From contig JAEXCS010000032.1 in assembly GCA_023402075.1 (NCBI GenBank), forward strand, positions 1 to 41,774: DNA of 41,774 nt, given 5' to 3'. This stretch comes from Bacillota bacterium (GTDB taxonomy: Bacteria; Bacillota; Clostridia; Oscillospirales; Oscillospiraceae). Positions 22,652-32,028 of the stretch are shown here, piece after piece. Every line of letters starts with the position of its first letter. The stretch's first letter is position 1. The notes below the pieces were generated by a model. It ran no database searches and had not been told where the DNA came from. It saw only the letters and a program-made list of their open reading frames with translations. The translations under genes were made by a program, and so were the position numbers.

Positions 22652-24070
22652 TTGGAACGCAAAAACGTGACCATTGCCCCAGAGGAAATTGCGCGCCAGC
22701 GGGGCTTTACCGAATTGATTCACACCATGCTTTTATCGCGGGAGAGCCGTCCTGCCGCCTGCGTGGATACCTTCGGCTGCCAGCAAAACGTGGCCGACGG
22801 GGAAAAGCTGATGGGCATGCTGAAAGAGATGGGCTTTTCCCTCACCGCAGAGCCAAAGGAGGCCGACGTGGTGATTCTCAACACCTGCGCCATCCGGGAG
22901 CATGCGGAGCAGCGGGTGTTTGGCAACCTCGGCGCCCTGACTCACACGAAAAAAGCAAACCCCCACCAGATTATCTGCCTGTGCGGCTGCATGGCGCAGG
23001 AGGATCGGGTTAGCAAGCGGGTGAAGGAGTCTTACCGCCATGTGGATTTGGTGTTTGGCCCTCACGCGCTGTGGAAATTCCCGGAGCTTTTGTGGCAGGT
23101 ATACGAGTCCCACGGGCGGGTGTTCGCCGTGGAGGACGAAGTGGGCAGCATTGCAGAGGGGCTTCCCACCCTCCGTCAGGAGGGGTCCAAAGCCTGGGTT
23201 TCCATTATGTACGGGTGCAACAATTTTTGTTCTTACTGCATTGTCCCCTACGTCCGGGGCCGGGAGCGCAGCCGGGACAAGGACGCGGTTCTTTCCGAGG
23301 TGCGGGAGCTGGTGGAAGCCGGGTATAAGGAGATCACCCTTCTCGGCCAGAACGTAAATTCCTACGGAAACGACCTTGGCGGCGGATACGACTTTGCGGA
23401 TCTGCTCTCCGACATTGACCAGATTCCCGGAGACTATCTCATCCGCTTTATGTCCAGCCATCCCAAGGACGCAACGCACAAGCTGTTTGATGTCATGGCC
23501 CGGTGTCCCCACATTGCAAAGCAGCTTCACCTTCCCTTCCAGTCCGGCAACAACCGGGTTCTCAAGGAGATGAACCGGCGGTACACCCGGGAGCAATATC
23601 TGGAGGAAATCAACTACGCCAAGGCGAAAATGCCCAATCTGGTGCTTACCAGTGACGTGATTATTGGCTTTCCCGGAGAGACGGAGACGGAGGCCATGGA
23701 AACCGTGTCTTTGGTAGATGACGTGGGCTTTGATGCCCTGTTCACCTTTATTTACAGTCCCCGTCCCGGTACGAAGGCTGCGGAGCTGCCCGACCCCGTG
23801 CCCCGCAGCGAAAAGCAGAAGTGGTTTGACCGGCTGCTGGAGGTGCAAAACGCCAAGTCCGCCGCCGCCCACGCCGCTTACGTGGGGAAAATCGAGCGCG
23901 TTCTGGTGGACGGTGAGAGCGAGGATGCCGACTGGCCCCTCTCCTCCCGGACGGAGGGGAACCGGCTGGTGCGGGTTAAGGGAGATAAATCCCTCATCGG
24001 CACCTTTGCGAATGTAAAAATTACCGCCAGCAACACCTGGGCGCTGTACGGAGAGACGGTCACGGTCTGA
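22652..24070 (+). CDS. miaB: tRNA (N6-isopentenyladenosine-37-C2)-methylthiotransferase
   Basis: 472 residues, radical-SAM methylthiotransferase. The N-terminal UPF0004 domain supplies one iron-sulfur cluster through Cys43 (TFGCQQN), the Cys of NTCAIREHAEQ and that of CLCGCMAQED. The radical-SAM cluster is C189-x3-C193-x2-C196 in YGCNNFCSYCIVPYVRGRE. A TRAM domain ends the protein. MiaB converts i6A37 to ms2i6A37 in tRNAs reading UNN codons, acting after MiaA, also encoded in this window. The start is TTG 22652, set by GGAGG eight bases upstream; the frame is open for about 950 bases before this, but that stretch lies over lspA and rluD on the other strand and is not coding. Confidence 0.95.
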   Translation: MERKNVTIAPEEIARQRGFTELIHTMLLSRESRPAACVDTFGCQQNVADGEKLMGMLKEMGFSLTAEPKEADVVILNTCAIREHAEQRVFGNLGALTHTKKANPHQIICLCGCMAQEDRVSKRVKESYRHVDLVFGPHALWKFPELLWQVYESHGRVFAVEDEVGSIAEGLPTLRQEGSKAWVSIMYGCNNFCSYCIVPYVRGRERSRDKDAVLSEVRELVEAGYKEITLLGQNVNSYGNDLGGGYDFADLLSDIDQIPGDYLIRFMSSHPKDATHKLFDVMARCPHIAKQLHLPFQSGNNRVLKEMNRRYTREQYLEEINYAKAKMPNLVLTSDVIIGFPGETETEAMETVSLVDDVGFDALFTFIYSPRPGTKAAELPDPVPRSEKQKWFDRLLEVQNAKSAAAHAAYVGKIERVLVDGESEDADWPLSSRTEGNRLVRVKGDKSLIGTFANVKITASNTWALYGETVTV

Positions 24071-24076
24071 GTTTCT

Positions 24077-24101
24077 CCGCGGCTTTTTGCCGCGGGTTTT
24101 T
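24077..24101 (+). terminator. Short terminator between miaB and the MBL hydrolase gene
   Basis: CCGCGGC (24077-24083) pairs with GCCGCGG (24089-24095) around a TTTTT loop, followed by TTTTT (24097-24101). The ribosome-binding site of the next gene begins immediately after, so termination is likely partial. Confidence 0.6.
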
Positions 24102-24117
24102 GAAAGGAGCGAATCTC

Positions 24118-24948
24118 ATGAAGATTACGACCCTGCTGGAAAACACCTCCTGCCGCGCGGACGTGGCGCATGCCCACGGACTGAGCCAGTATGTGGAGAC
24201 GAACACCCATAAAATTCTCTTTGACATGGGCCCCGGCCCCGCCGTTTTAGACAACGCACGCGCGCTGGACATAGATTTGACCTTGGTGGACACCGCTGTG
24301 CTCTCTCACGCCCACGACGACCACTCGGGCGGTCTTGCCGCGTTTCTTTCCGTCAATAAAACCGCGCGGGTTTATCTCAGCCGCGCGGCCATGGGCGACT
24401 ATTACGCAATGGATTCCGGAAAAGCGCCGGTATTCATCGGCGTTCCCGAAGAGGTCAAGGTTTATGAAAACCGCCTGACGCTGACGGGAGACGAACTGGA
24501 GATTGACGATACGCTTCGGCTTTTCTCTGACATTAAAACCGCCGACTACCGCTCCCATGCGAACGATAAGCTCAAAGAAAAGCAAGGGGTGGAATACCCC
24601 ATGGACGCCTTTCGCCATGAGCAAAACCTCCTGATTTGTGAAAACGGCAAAGCGGTTTTGTTTGCAGGCTGCTCTCACCGGGGCATCGTTAATATTCTGC
24701 GCCGGGCGGAGGAGCTTTTGGGCCGCGCTCCGGACGCGGTATTTGCCGGGTTCCATCTGCACAACCCCGGCACCGGCGAAACGGAACCGCGGGAGCTGGT
24801 GGAATCCGTGGGCCGGGAGCTTTTGGCCCGGGAGCATACGGTTTATTACACCGGCCACTGCACCGGGCAGGACGCGTTTGCCATTTTAAAAGAGCAGATG
24901 GGCAGTCGGCTTCAATACATGACCGGTGGCGGGACTGTGGAAATCTGA
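24118..24948 (+). CDS. Metallo-beta-lactamase-fold hydrolase (COG1237-like)
   Basis: 276 residues. The metal-binding motif SHAHDDHSGGL (His64, His66, Asp68, His69) is intact, with a later GCSHRGIVNI, FAGFHLH and YYTGHCTG, which fit the subgroup also annotated as dihydropterin-ribofuranosylaminobenzene 5'-phosphate synthase-like. That archaeal name should not be taken as the function here. Start ATG 24118 has AAGGAG eight bases upstream. It stands between miaB and mutS in a co-directional run; the substrate is unknown. Confidence 0.85.
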   Translation: MKITTLLENTSCRADVAHAHGLSQYVETNTHKILFDMGPGPAVLDNARALDIDLTLVDTAVLSHAHDDHSGGLAAFLSVNKTARVYLSRAAMGDYYAMDSGKAPVFIGVPEEVKVYENRLTLTGDELEIDDTLRLFSDIKTADYRSHANDKLKEKQGVEYPMDAFRHEQNLLICENGKAVLFAGCSHRGIVNILRRAEELLGRAPDAVFAGFHLHNPGTGETEPRELVESVGRELLAREHTVYYTGHCTGQDAFAILKEQMGSRLQYMTGGGTVEI

Positions 24949-25105
24949 CAGAATCGGCTGCAAAGCCACGAATGGAATCTTGTGCGGGCGCGGCCTTGAG
25001 CGCCCGGTACGCTGTACTTCAACCCCCAAATTTTTATGCAGATTGTCCCGCGTGTTGCCGGGACCGACGGCTTTTAGCTTAGAAAGAGAATGAGGTGACC
25101 CATCC
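24949..25105 (+). promoter_or_regulatory. mutS upstream region with two small hairpins
   Basis: GGGCGC/GCGCCC (24986-24991, 25000-25005) and GTCCCG/CGGGAC (25045-25050, 25059-25064) are the only structure seen; CTTTT follows the second at 25071-25075. They may mark the end of the MBL transcript. I do not see a convincing promoter for mutS. Confidence 0.3.
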
Positions 25106-27709
25106 ATGGCGGAATTGACCCCCATGATGAAGCAATATCTGAAAATCAAGGAACAGAACCCGGATTCCATCGTCTTTTTCCGTCTGGGGGACTTCTATGA
25201 GATGTTCGACAGCGATGCGCGCACCGCGTCCAAGGAACTGAACCTGACGCTCACCAGCCGGGACAAGGACCCAAATAAGGCCCCGGAGGACCGGGTCCCC
25301 ATGTGCGGTATCCCCTATCATTCCAGCGATGCGTACATCGCCCGGCTGATTGCCAAGGGCTACAAGGTGGCCATCTGCGAGCAGATGGAAGACCCCGCCA
25401 CAGCCAAGGGGCTGGTGGAACGGGACATCATCCGGGTGGTAACGCCGGGCACGGTGATCGACGCGGCGTGTCTGGATGAGAAGGCGGGCAATTTCCTCTG
25501 CGGTATCTACCTTGACTCCAAACACGCCGGGGCAGCCTTCTGCGACATGTCCACCGGCGAAACCCACGTTACGTCCTTTTCGGGGAAAGACCGGGCTGAG
25601 CACATTGTCAACGAGCTGGGCCGCTTCTCTCCCGCCGAGGCGGTGGTAAACGACGGGGCCTTTGCCGAGGAGCGCCTGACAGAGACTTTGCGGGAGAAAT
25701 TCAACTGCCGGGTGGAAAATGGCGGCGAGGGCCGCTTTCTCCCCGGGGAAGCAGAGAAAAACATCCGCACCCAATTCGGCGAAGACGGCTGGCAAAGCCT
25801 GCCCACGGACAATCCTGCGGCTGGCATGGCCTTGGGTGGGCTTTTAAAGTATCTCTACGAAACCCAGAAGACGGATTTGAGCCACATTAACCGGCTGGAC
25901 TATTACGAGCAGGGCCGGTTTATGGAGCTGGATTTAAGCTCCCGCAGGAATCTGGAGCTGACGGAGACGATGCGGGGCAAGGAGCGGCGGGGAAGCCTTT
26001 TGTGGGTTTTGGATAAAACCAAAACCTCCATGGGCGGGCGGTGTCTGCGGGGCTGGCTGGAGCGGCCCTTGCTCTCCGTCACCGCCATCAATAGCCGCCT
26101 TTCCGCCGTGGCCGCGCTGGTGGACAACACCATTGGCCGCGAAGAGCTGATTGCCGCCATGAGCGGTCTGGGGGATTTGGAGCGGCTGATCGGCCGCATT
26201 ACTTACGGAACCGCCGGCGGGCGCGACCTTGCGGCCCTGCGCACCGCCATTGAGAAGCTGCCGGACATTGGGGCGCGGCTGTCCGCGTTTTCTGACCGGC
26301 GGCTTGGCGAGCTTTTGACACTGCTGGACCCGCTTGACGACGTGGGGGCGCTGGTTGCCGCCGCCATCTGCGACGAGCCGCCCTTTTCCGTCCGGGAGGG
26401 GGGCTTCATCCGGGACGGATACGACCCGGAGGTGGATCGTCTTCGCGGCGTGATGAACGGGGGCAAGGGCTTGCTCGCGGACATTGAAGCCCGGGAAAAG
26501 GAGAAAACCGGCATCCGTACCCTGAAGGTGGGCTTCAACAAGGTGTTCGGCTATTACATCGAGGTCAGCAAGTCCATGATTGACAAGGTTCCCGACGGCT
26601 ACATCCGCAAACAGACCACCACAAACGGCGAGCGGTATGTCACGCAGGAGCTGAAGGATTTGGAGCGGGAAATCCTCACCGCATCAGAGCGGGTGACGGC
26701 GCTGGAATATCAGCTTTTTACCGGACTCCGGGAAAAAATTGTGGCCGAAGCCGCCCGCATCCAGCAGACCGCGGCGGCAGCGGCAGAGCTGGACGCGCTG
26801 GGGTCCCTTGCAAGCGTGGCCGTCCGGAACGGCTATTGCCGCCCCCATGTGGACGAGTCCGGCGTGATTGAAGTGACCGGGGGACGGCATCCCGTGGTGG
26901 AGCAGGTGCTGAAGGACAGCCTGTTTGTCCCCAACGACACGTTTATGGGCGAGCGGGAGCAGCGGGTGGCCATCATCACCGGCCCCAACATGGCGGGCAA
27001 GTCCACCTATATGCGTCAGGTGGCCTTGATTGTGCTGCTGGCGCAGGTCGGCTCCTTTGTCCCCGCCGCCGCTGCCCGCATCGGCGTGGTAGACCGGATT
27101 TTCACCCGCATCGGCGCCAGCGACGATCTGGCGGCGGGCCAGTCCACCTTCATGGTGGAGATGACCGAGGTGGCGGACATTCTCCGCCATGCCACCAAAA
27201 AAAGCCTGCTGATTCTCGATGAAATCGGCAGGGGTACCTCCACGTTTGACGGCATGTCCATCGCCCGGGCGGTGGTGGAGCACTGCGCGGACCCCAAAAA
27301 GCTTGGGGCCAAGACCCTGTTTGCCACCCACTATCACGAGCTGACGGAGCTGGAAGACACGCTTCCCGGCGCGGTGAACTACAACATTGCCGTGAAAACC
27401 CGAGGTGAAGACATTATTTTCTTGCGCAAAATCGTCCCCGGCGGGGCGGATCGGAGCTACGGCATTGAGGTTGCAAAGCTGGCGGGCCTGCCCGACAAGG
27501 TGGTGACCCGGGCAAGAACCGTTTTAGAAGCGCTGGAAGCGGAAAACGGCGTGCAGTACGTAAAGCCCCGGCAGGAGGCCCGTCAGGTGTCTTTGGACGC
27601 GGTGGGCGAGGGCGAGGTGCTGGACGCGCTGCGCCGCTGTCAGCCGGATACGCTGACCCCTATCGAGGCCATGGGCCTTTTGTACGAGCTGAAACGCAAG
27701 CTGTCCTGA
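25106..27709 (+). CDS. mutS: DNA mismatch recognition ATPase MutS
   Basis: 867 residues, full length for MutS. The mismatch-binding Phe-x-Glu motif is Phe30-Tyr31-Glu32 in LGDFYEMF. The C-terminal ATPase has Walker A GPNMAGKST (626-634), then STFMVEMTE, the Walker B LLILDEIGRGTSTFDG and FATHYHEL. It binds mispairs and recruits MutL, encoded 759 bases downstream beyond a CPBP gene. Start ATG 25106 opens with MAELTPMMKQYLKIK, the family norm, and GAGGTG precedes it. Confidence 0.98.
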   Translation: MAELTPMMKQYLKIKEQNPDSIVFFRLGDFYEMFDSDARTASKELNLTLTSRDKDPNKAPEDRVPMCGIPYHSSDAYIARLIAKGYKVAICEQMEDPATAKGLVERDIIRVVTPGTVIDAACLDEKAGNFLCGIYLDSKHAGAAFCDMSTGETHVTSFSGKDRAEHIVNELGRFSPAEAVVNDGAFAEERLTETLREKFNCRVENGGEGRFLPGEAEKNIRTQFGEDGWQSLPTDNPAAGMALGGLLKYLYETQKTDLSHINRLDYYEQGRFMELDLSSRRNLELTETMRGKERRGSLLWVLDKTKTSMGGRCLRGWLERPLLSVTAINSRLSAVAALVDNTIGREELIAAMSGLGDLERLIGRITYGTAGGRDLAALRTAIEKLPDIGARLSAFSDRRLGELLTLLDPLDDVGALVAAAICDEPPFSVREGGFIRDGYDPEVDRLRGVMNGGKGLLADIEAREKEKTGIRTLKVGFNKVFGYYIEVSKSMIDKVPDGYIRKQTTTNGERYVTQELKDLEREILTASERVTALEYQLFTGLREKIVAEAARIQQTAAAAAELDALGSLASVAVRNGYCRPHVDESGVIEVTGGRHPVVEQVLKDSLFVPNDTFMGEREQRVAIITGPNMAGKSTYMRQVALIVLLAQVGSFVPAAAARIGVVDRIFTRIGASDDLAAGQSTFMVEMTEVADILRHATKKSLLILDEIGRGTSTFDGMSIARAVVEHCADPKKLGAKTLFATHYHELTELEDTLPGAVNYNIAVKTRGEDIIFLRKIVPGGADRSYGIEVAKLAGLPDKVVTRARTVLEALEAENGVQYVKPRQEARQVSLDAVGEGEVLDALRRCQPDTLTPIEAMGLLYELKRKLS

Positions 27710-27731
27710 CAACAACGAAAAGGAGAACTAC

Positions 27732-28442
27732 ATGGCAAGACAGCGCACAAACGCAAATCTCTCCTCCGGGGAGGTAACGGGCGGCACAATTTTCTTTGTG
27801 GTATATCTTCTGGTCCTTCCCTTTGCAACAGACCCTTTGTTCCGGCTGGCAGAGCTGCTTTTGGACGTTAACATCAGCGCCGGAATGCAAAGCGCCATTT
27901 ATTATTACGTGCTCTTTGCCGTTACGGCGATGATTTTTCACGGCCTTTTGGGCCGCTCCACCCGGATGCTGGCGGATAACGCGGCGCTGGCCGCGAAAAC
28001 CCTCGGCATGGGGCTTGTGGCACTGTATGGCCTGAACGAGCTTGTCTATCGCCTGACCCATGCGCTGATAAACAATCAGACCAATCTGAACGACGTCAGC
28101 ATTTCCGCCCGGATTGACACCGCGCCCTTAAGCACCCTGCTCATCGTGCTGTTTCTTGCCCCCTTTGTGGAGGAATTTCTCTTTCGGGGGCTTGTCTTCG
28201 GCGGTCTGCGCAGCCGCAGCCGCACGGTGGCTTATCTTGTAAGCTGTGTACTGTTTGCATTTTTACATGTGTGGCAGTATGCCTGGGGAAATCAGGACGC
28301 GGCCTATTTCTGGCTGATGCTGCAATATCTTGTGCCCGGCGCGGTGCTTGCCTGGGCCTATGACCATTCGGGAACCCTGTGGACCTCCGTAGCGCTGCAC
28401 GGACTGGCCAACGCACTGAGCGTGCTGGTCGCGCGGCTGTAA
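27732..28442 (+). CDS. CPBP family intramembrane metalloprotease (CAAX/Abi type)
   Basis: 236 residues with about six hydrophobic segments. All three CPBP motifs are present: EExxxR in VEEFLFRGLVFGGLR (Glu147, Glu148, Arg152), FxxxH in FAFLHVW (His179) and HxxxN in HGLANALS (His223, Asn227). It should therefore be an active membrane glutamic/metallo-type protease. Relatives process peptides, bacteriocins or signalling proteins. It sits 22 bases after mutS and 25 before mutL, so it is co-transcribed with mismatch repair without an obvious functional link. Confidence 0.93.
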   Translation: MARQRTNANLSSGEVTGGTIFFVVYLLVLPFATDPLFRLAELLLDVNISAGMQSAIYYYVLFAVTAMIFHGLLGRSTRMLADNAALAAKTLGMGLVALYGLNELVYRLTHALINNQTNLNDVSISARIDTAPLSTLLIVLFLAPFVEEFLFRGLVFGGLRSRSRTVAYLVSCVLFAFLHVWQYAWGNQDAAYFWLMLQYLVPGAVLAWAYDHSGTLWTSVALHGLANALSVLVARL

Positions 28443-28467
28443 GCGGACGAATTAGAAAGGCTTTGCT

Positions 28468-30549
28468 ATGACAATTCCCCACATTCAACAACTGGACCCC
28501 CATGTGGCGGACCTGATTGCCGCCGGCGAGGTGGTGGAGCGGCCCGCGAGCGTGGTGAAGGAACTGGTGGAAAACGCCGTGGACGCGGGCGCTTCCGCTG
28601 TGACGGTGGAGCTGCAAAATGGCGGGATGCGCCTGATCCGCGTGACGGACGACGGCTGCGGAATCGCCCGGGAAGAGCTTCCCACCGCGTTTTTGCGCCA
28701 CGCCACCAGCAAGCTCCGCGCTGCGGAGGATTTGGCGAGCGTGGGCACGCTGGGCTTTCGGGGCGAGGCACTGGCCGCCATTGCTTCCGTGAGCCGGGTG
28801 GAGATTTCCTCCTGCCGCCGGGGTGAAACCGGCGCTTCCCTCCGTTTGGAGAGCGGCATTGCAGAGCCGGTGCGGGACGCTGGTGTCCCGGAGGGAACCA
28901 CCATTGCTGTCCGGGATTTGTTTTTCAACACCCCCGCGCGGCTGAAATTTATGAAAAAGGACAGCGCGGAAACCGCGGCGGTGAACGGCCTGATGCAGCA
29001 TCTTGCCCTGAGCCATCCGGAGATTTCCTTTCGCTTTATTAAGGACGGGGCCGAAGCCCTCCACACTCCCGGTGACGGAAAGGCGGACTCCGCCATTTAC
29101 GCCGCCCTTGGCCGGGAATTTGCCCGCACGCTCACGCCCGTGGAGGGCCGGGGCGGTGAGGTGTCCGTCTCCGGCTTTGTGACAAAGCCTCTTTTGGGCC
29201 GTGGCTCCCGCTCCATGCAGACATTTTTTGTGAACGGGCGGTTTATCAAGTCCCAGCTTCTCACCGCCGCGCTGGAAGAGGGCTATCGCAATCAGCTGAT
29301 GAAGGGAAAATTCCCTGGCTGTGTGCTGCGGATTGACCTTCCGGTGACGGAGGTGGATGTGAACGTCCATCCCGCCAAAACCACCGTGAAATTTTCAAGG
29401 GACCGGGAAGTGTTTGACGCGGTGTACCACACCGTGCTGGACAGCTTGGCAGCGGACGGACTTCCCCAGACAGCGGCGCCCGCACCGGAGACTGTGGTAA
29501 ATTCCCGGGGGGATTTTTACCAGACCATGGACGCAAAAGCCTTTCGCCACAGCGCGCTTTCCGGGGGCGGCAATGCCGGAACCCAGTGGCGCACTGCCGG
29601 CCGGGCGCAAAGTCCGGAGGAAAAAGTCCCCCCATTCACCGGGTGGAACACCGAACGGCCTTCCTCCGCCCGCGTGGCGGACAGCGCCCGTGAGGGGTTT
29701 GCATACGCGCCATCTCACCCGGTGGAGCTTTCCGTTCCGGTTTCCGGCGGCTTTTCCTTAAAAACGGAAGCTCCGGACAAGACTTGGCCCGTGCCAGCAC
29801 GGTTGGCTGGGAACGAAATGGAGCAGCCTGTGCCCCCTTCCAATGAAATGCAGCTCGCCCCGCAATCCGCCGATTCCGTACCCGCAGGGCCGCAGACCAT
29901 GGAGGAACGGCTCTTTGTCCCCGCCATTCCCATGGAGCAGGAGACTTTAACTCTCCCCGGAGAGCGGATGACGCAGGACGGGCCGGAGGCCCCCTGGCGC
30001 ATTGCGGGTGAGGTTTTAAAAACCTATATCGTCTGCGAAGACGCGCACCAGAACGTGTGGCTGATCGACAAGCACGCCGCCCACGAGCGGGTCAACTTTG
30101 ACCGCCTGATGGCGTCTCAGCAGCCCCCCATGCGCCAAACTCTGCTGCGCCCTGTTGCGGCGGAGCTTTCCCGGGAGGACTGCGGGCTTCTGTTGGAAAA
30201 TCTTCCTCTGCTGGAATCTCTGGGCCTTGCCTGCGAGGACTTTGGAGACGGGGCGGTGCTGGTACGGGAGGTTCCCTCGGATCTGGACGAGGCGGACATT
30301 CCCGCCACGCTGGAGGAGCTGGCGGAAAATTTGCGCGCCGGGCGCAGTCCCACCGAAAAGCGGCAGAATTTGCTGCACACCATCGCGTGTAAGGCCGCCA
30401 TCAAGGCGGGCTGGGACAGCGACGAGAGCGAGCTGCGGGCGCTGGTGGACAAGGTGCAGTCCGGTGAAATTCAATACTGCCCCCATGGGCGGCCTGTGAA
30501 GGCGCGAATGACCAAATACGAGCTGGAGAAAATGTTTAAACGGGCATAG
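28468..30549 (+). CDS. mutL: DNA mismatch repair protein MutL
   Basis: 693 residues. The N-terminal GHKL ATPase (1-330) carries ELVENAVDAGA, TDDGCGI, RHATSKL and GTLGFRGEALAAIASVS. A Pro/Glu-rich linker (about 335-505) is followed by the dimerisation and endonuclease domain. The nuclease motif is DKHAAHERVNFD (from Asp534), a slight variant of DQHAxxERxxxE, with ACK (Cys641) and CPHGRP (Cys671) motifs that bind zinc and regulate nicking in MutH-less bacteria. It nicks the error strand after MutS activation. It is 25 bases after the CPBP gene and 18 before the DUF6440 gene. Confidence 0.97.
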   Translation: MTIPHIQQLDPHVADLIAAGEVVERPASVVKELVENAVDAGASAVTVELQNGGMRLIRVTDDGCGIAREELPTAFLRHATSKLRAAEDLASVGTLGFRGEALAAIASVSRVEISSCRRGETGASLRLESGIAEPVRDAGVPEGTTIAVRDLFFNTPARLKFMKKDSAETAAVNGLMQHLALSHPEISFRFIKDGAEALHTPGDGKADSAIYAALGREFARTLTPVEGRGGEVSVSGFVTKPLLGRGSRSMQTFFVNGRFIKSQLLTAALEEGYRNQLMKGKFPGCVLRIDLPVTEVDVNVHPAKTTVKFSRDREVFDAVYHTVLDSLAADGLPQTAAPAPETVVNSRGDFYQTMDAKAFRHSALSGGGNAGTQWRTAGRAQSPEEKVPPFTGWNTERPSSARVADSAREGFAYAPSHPVELSVPVSGGFSLKTEAPDKTWPVPARLAGNEMEQPVPPSNEMQLAPQSADSVPAGPQTMEERLFVPAIPMEQETLTLPGERMTQDGPEAPWRIAGEVLKTYIVCEDAHQNVWLIDKHAAHERVNFDRLMASQQPPMRQTLLRPVAAELSREDCGLLLENLPLLESLGLACEDFGDGAVLVREVPSDLDEADIPATLEELAENLRAGRSPTEKRQNLLHTIACKAAIKAGWDSDESELRALVDKVQSGEIQYCPHGRPVKARMTKYELEKMFKRA

Positions 30550-30567
30550 CCGGAAAGGAGCCACACA

Positions 30568-30747
30568 ATGGCAAAACGATTTGTGAAGATAGACGGAGAG
30601 GGAACCATCAATGGCAGCGAAATCTGGGTGGACCGGGAGACAGGCGTAAACTATTTCTTCCACTTCAGCGGTTCCGCCGCCGGGCTGACCCCCCTTTTGA
30701 ACGCCAACGGAACACCCATCGTCACTCCCCTGGGCCGGGAGGACTGA
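30568..30747 (+). CDS. DUF6440 family small protein
   Basis: 59 residues, easy to miss because of its size. It reads KIDGEGTINGSEIWVDRETG, then VNYFFHFSGSAAGLTPLLNA and NGTPIV; the VDxETGVNY...GLTPLL pattern is that of DUF6440, found in many Firmicutes and phages. The function is unknown. ATG 30568 has GGAAAGGAG (30551-30559) upstream. The gene fills the space between mutL and miaA exactly, with one base between its stop and the miaA ATG, so it is probably translationally coupled to miaA. Confidence 0.82.
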   Translation: MAKRFVKIDGEGTINGSEIWVDRETGVNYFFHFSGSAAGLTPLLNANGTPIVTPLGRED

Positions 30748-30748
30748 T

Positions 30749-31693
30749 ATGGCGGAAAAGCTCATCTGCGTGGTGGGCCCCACCGCCTGCGGAAAAACGA
30801 AGCTGGGCGTTTTGTTGGCTCAGAAATACAACGGAGAGGTCATCTCCTGCGATTCCATGCAGATTTACAAGGGCATGACCATCGGTACCGCCGCCCCCAC
30901 ACCGGAGGAAACAGAGGGAATCCCCCACCACATGCTTGCTGTGGCCGATCCGGAAGAAAACTGGTCCGCCGCCCGATATGTCTCCGCTGCCACGCCGATG
31001 GTGGAAGACATTTTGGCTCGGGGCAAGCGCCCCATTTTGGTGGGAGGAACCGGGCTGTGGCTGGACGCGCTGCTGCGTGGGCACGGCTTTGCCCCCGGCA
31101 TGGCGGGCGGCGCTGCCCGCGCGAAACTGGAAGCCCGATTGGCACAAGACGGCATCGGTCCTCTTTTGGAGGAACTGGGCCGGGTTGACCCCGTCTCCGC
31201 CCAAAAGCTTCACCCTGCCGATGAAAAGCGCATTCTCCGCGCGCTGGAAGTTTTTTATGAGACAGGGCGGACTATTTCTGCCCACAACGCCGCCGAACGG
31301 GCGCTGCCCCCCAGATTTGACGCGGTGAAAATTGGGCTGCGGTTTGCCGACCGGGACGACATGAAGGCACTGATTGACCGCCGGGTGGACGCAATGGTTG
31401 ACGCGGGACTTGTGGACGAGGTGGGCACTCTTTTGGGCCGTGGGCTTTCCCGCAGTGCCACCGCCATGCAGGCCATCGGCTACAAGGAGTTTGCCGGGGT
31501 GCTGGCAGGTGAAAAAAGTGAAACAGAAGCCGTGGAAGAAGTGAAGCTCCGCTCCCGGCAATACGCCAAGCGCCAGCTCACCTGGCTGCGGCGTGACCCG
31601 TCCGTCCGCTGGATTGAATGGGAAAAAAACCGAGATTTTGTTCGCGCCATGCAGATTTCGACTGAAATTCTCTCCGAGGAAGGCTTATTCTAG
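30749..31693 (+). CDS. miaA: tRNA dimethylallyltransferase
   Basis: 314 residues. The P-loop VVGPTACGKTKLG (10-17) is followed by SCDSMQIYKGMTIGTA, GIPHHML and PILVGGTGLWLDALL, the usual MiaA signatures, and RQYAKRQLTWLRRD near the end. It transfers a dimethylallyl group to A37 of tRNAs reading UNN codons, making the substrate for MiaB. It starts one base after the DUF6440 stop and ends 59 bases before hfq; the mutL-miaA-hfq order is widely conserved. Confidence 0.97.
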   Translation: MAEKLICVVGPTACGKTKLGVLLAQKYNGEVISCDSMQIYKGMTIGTAAPTPEETEGIPHHMLAVADPEENWSAARYVSAATPMVEDILARGKRPILVGGTGLWLDALLRGHGFAPGMAGGAARAKLEARLAQDGIGPLLEELGRVDPVSAQKLHPADEKRILRALEVFYETGRTISAHNAAERALPPRFDAVKIGLRFADRDDMKALIDRRVDAMVDAGLVDEVGTLLGRGLSRSATAMQAIGYKEFAGVLAGEKSETEAVEEVKLRSRQYAKRQLTWLRRDPSVRWIEWEKNRDFVRAMQISTEILSEEGLF

Positions 31694-31752
31694 GTCCAGG
31701 GCGGGCAGAGAAAGCTCAGTCCGCTTGAAAAAAAGATAAGGAGCGGATACAT

Positions 31753-31977
31753 ATGCAGAACAAATCAAATTTGCAGGACATTTTTCTCACCAAGGCCCGC
31801 AGAGACCGGGTCCCCGTCACGCTGTTTTTGATGAATGGCTTTCAAATGCGGGGGATTATCACGGGGTTCGACTCTTTTGTGGTCGTTCTGGATTCCGAGG
31901 GCAAGCAGCAGGTGATTTACAAGCACGCCATCTCCACCATCGCCCCCGTGCGCACGGTGGACCTGAATGAGGAATAA
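31753..31977 (+). CDS. hfq: RNA chaperone Hfq
   Basis: 74 residues. The Sm1 motif region NLQDIFLTKARRDRVPVTLF, then NGFQMRGIITGFDSFVVVL, and the Sm2 signature IYKHAISTIAP are clear. Hfq forms a hexameric ring that binds small RNAs and mRNAs; in Gram-positive bacteria its role is often modest. AAGGAG lies nine bases before ATG 31753. The C-terminal tail is very short, as usual in Firmicutes. Confidence 0.97.
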   Translation: MQNKSNLQDIFLTKARRDRVPVTLFLMNGFQMRGIITGFDSFVVVLDSEGKQQVIYKHAISTIAPVRTVDLNEE

Positions 31978-32028
31978 CCGGGCGGAATAACAGCCGCGCG
32001 TCCCGCCCAAAAGACAAAGAAGGTACCT

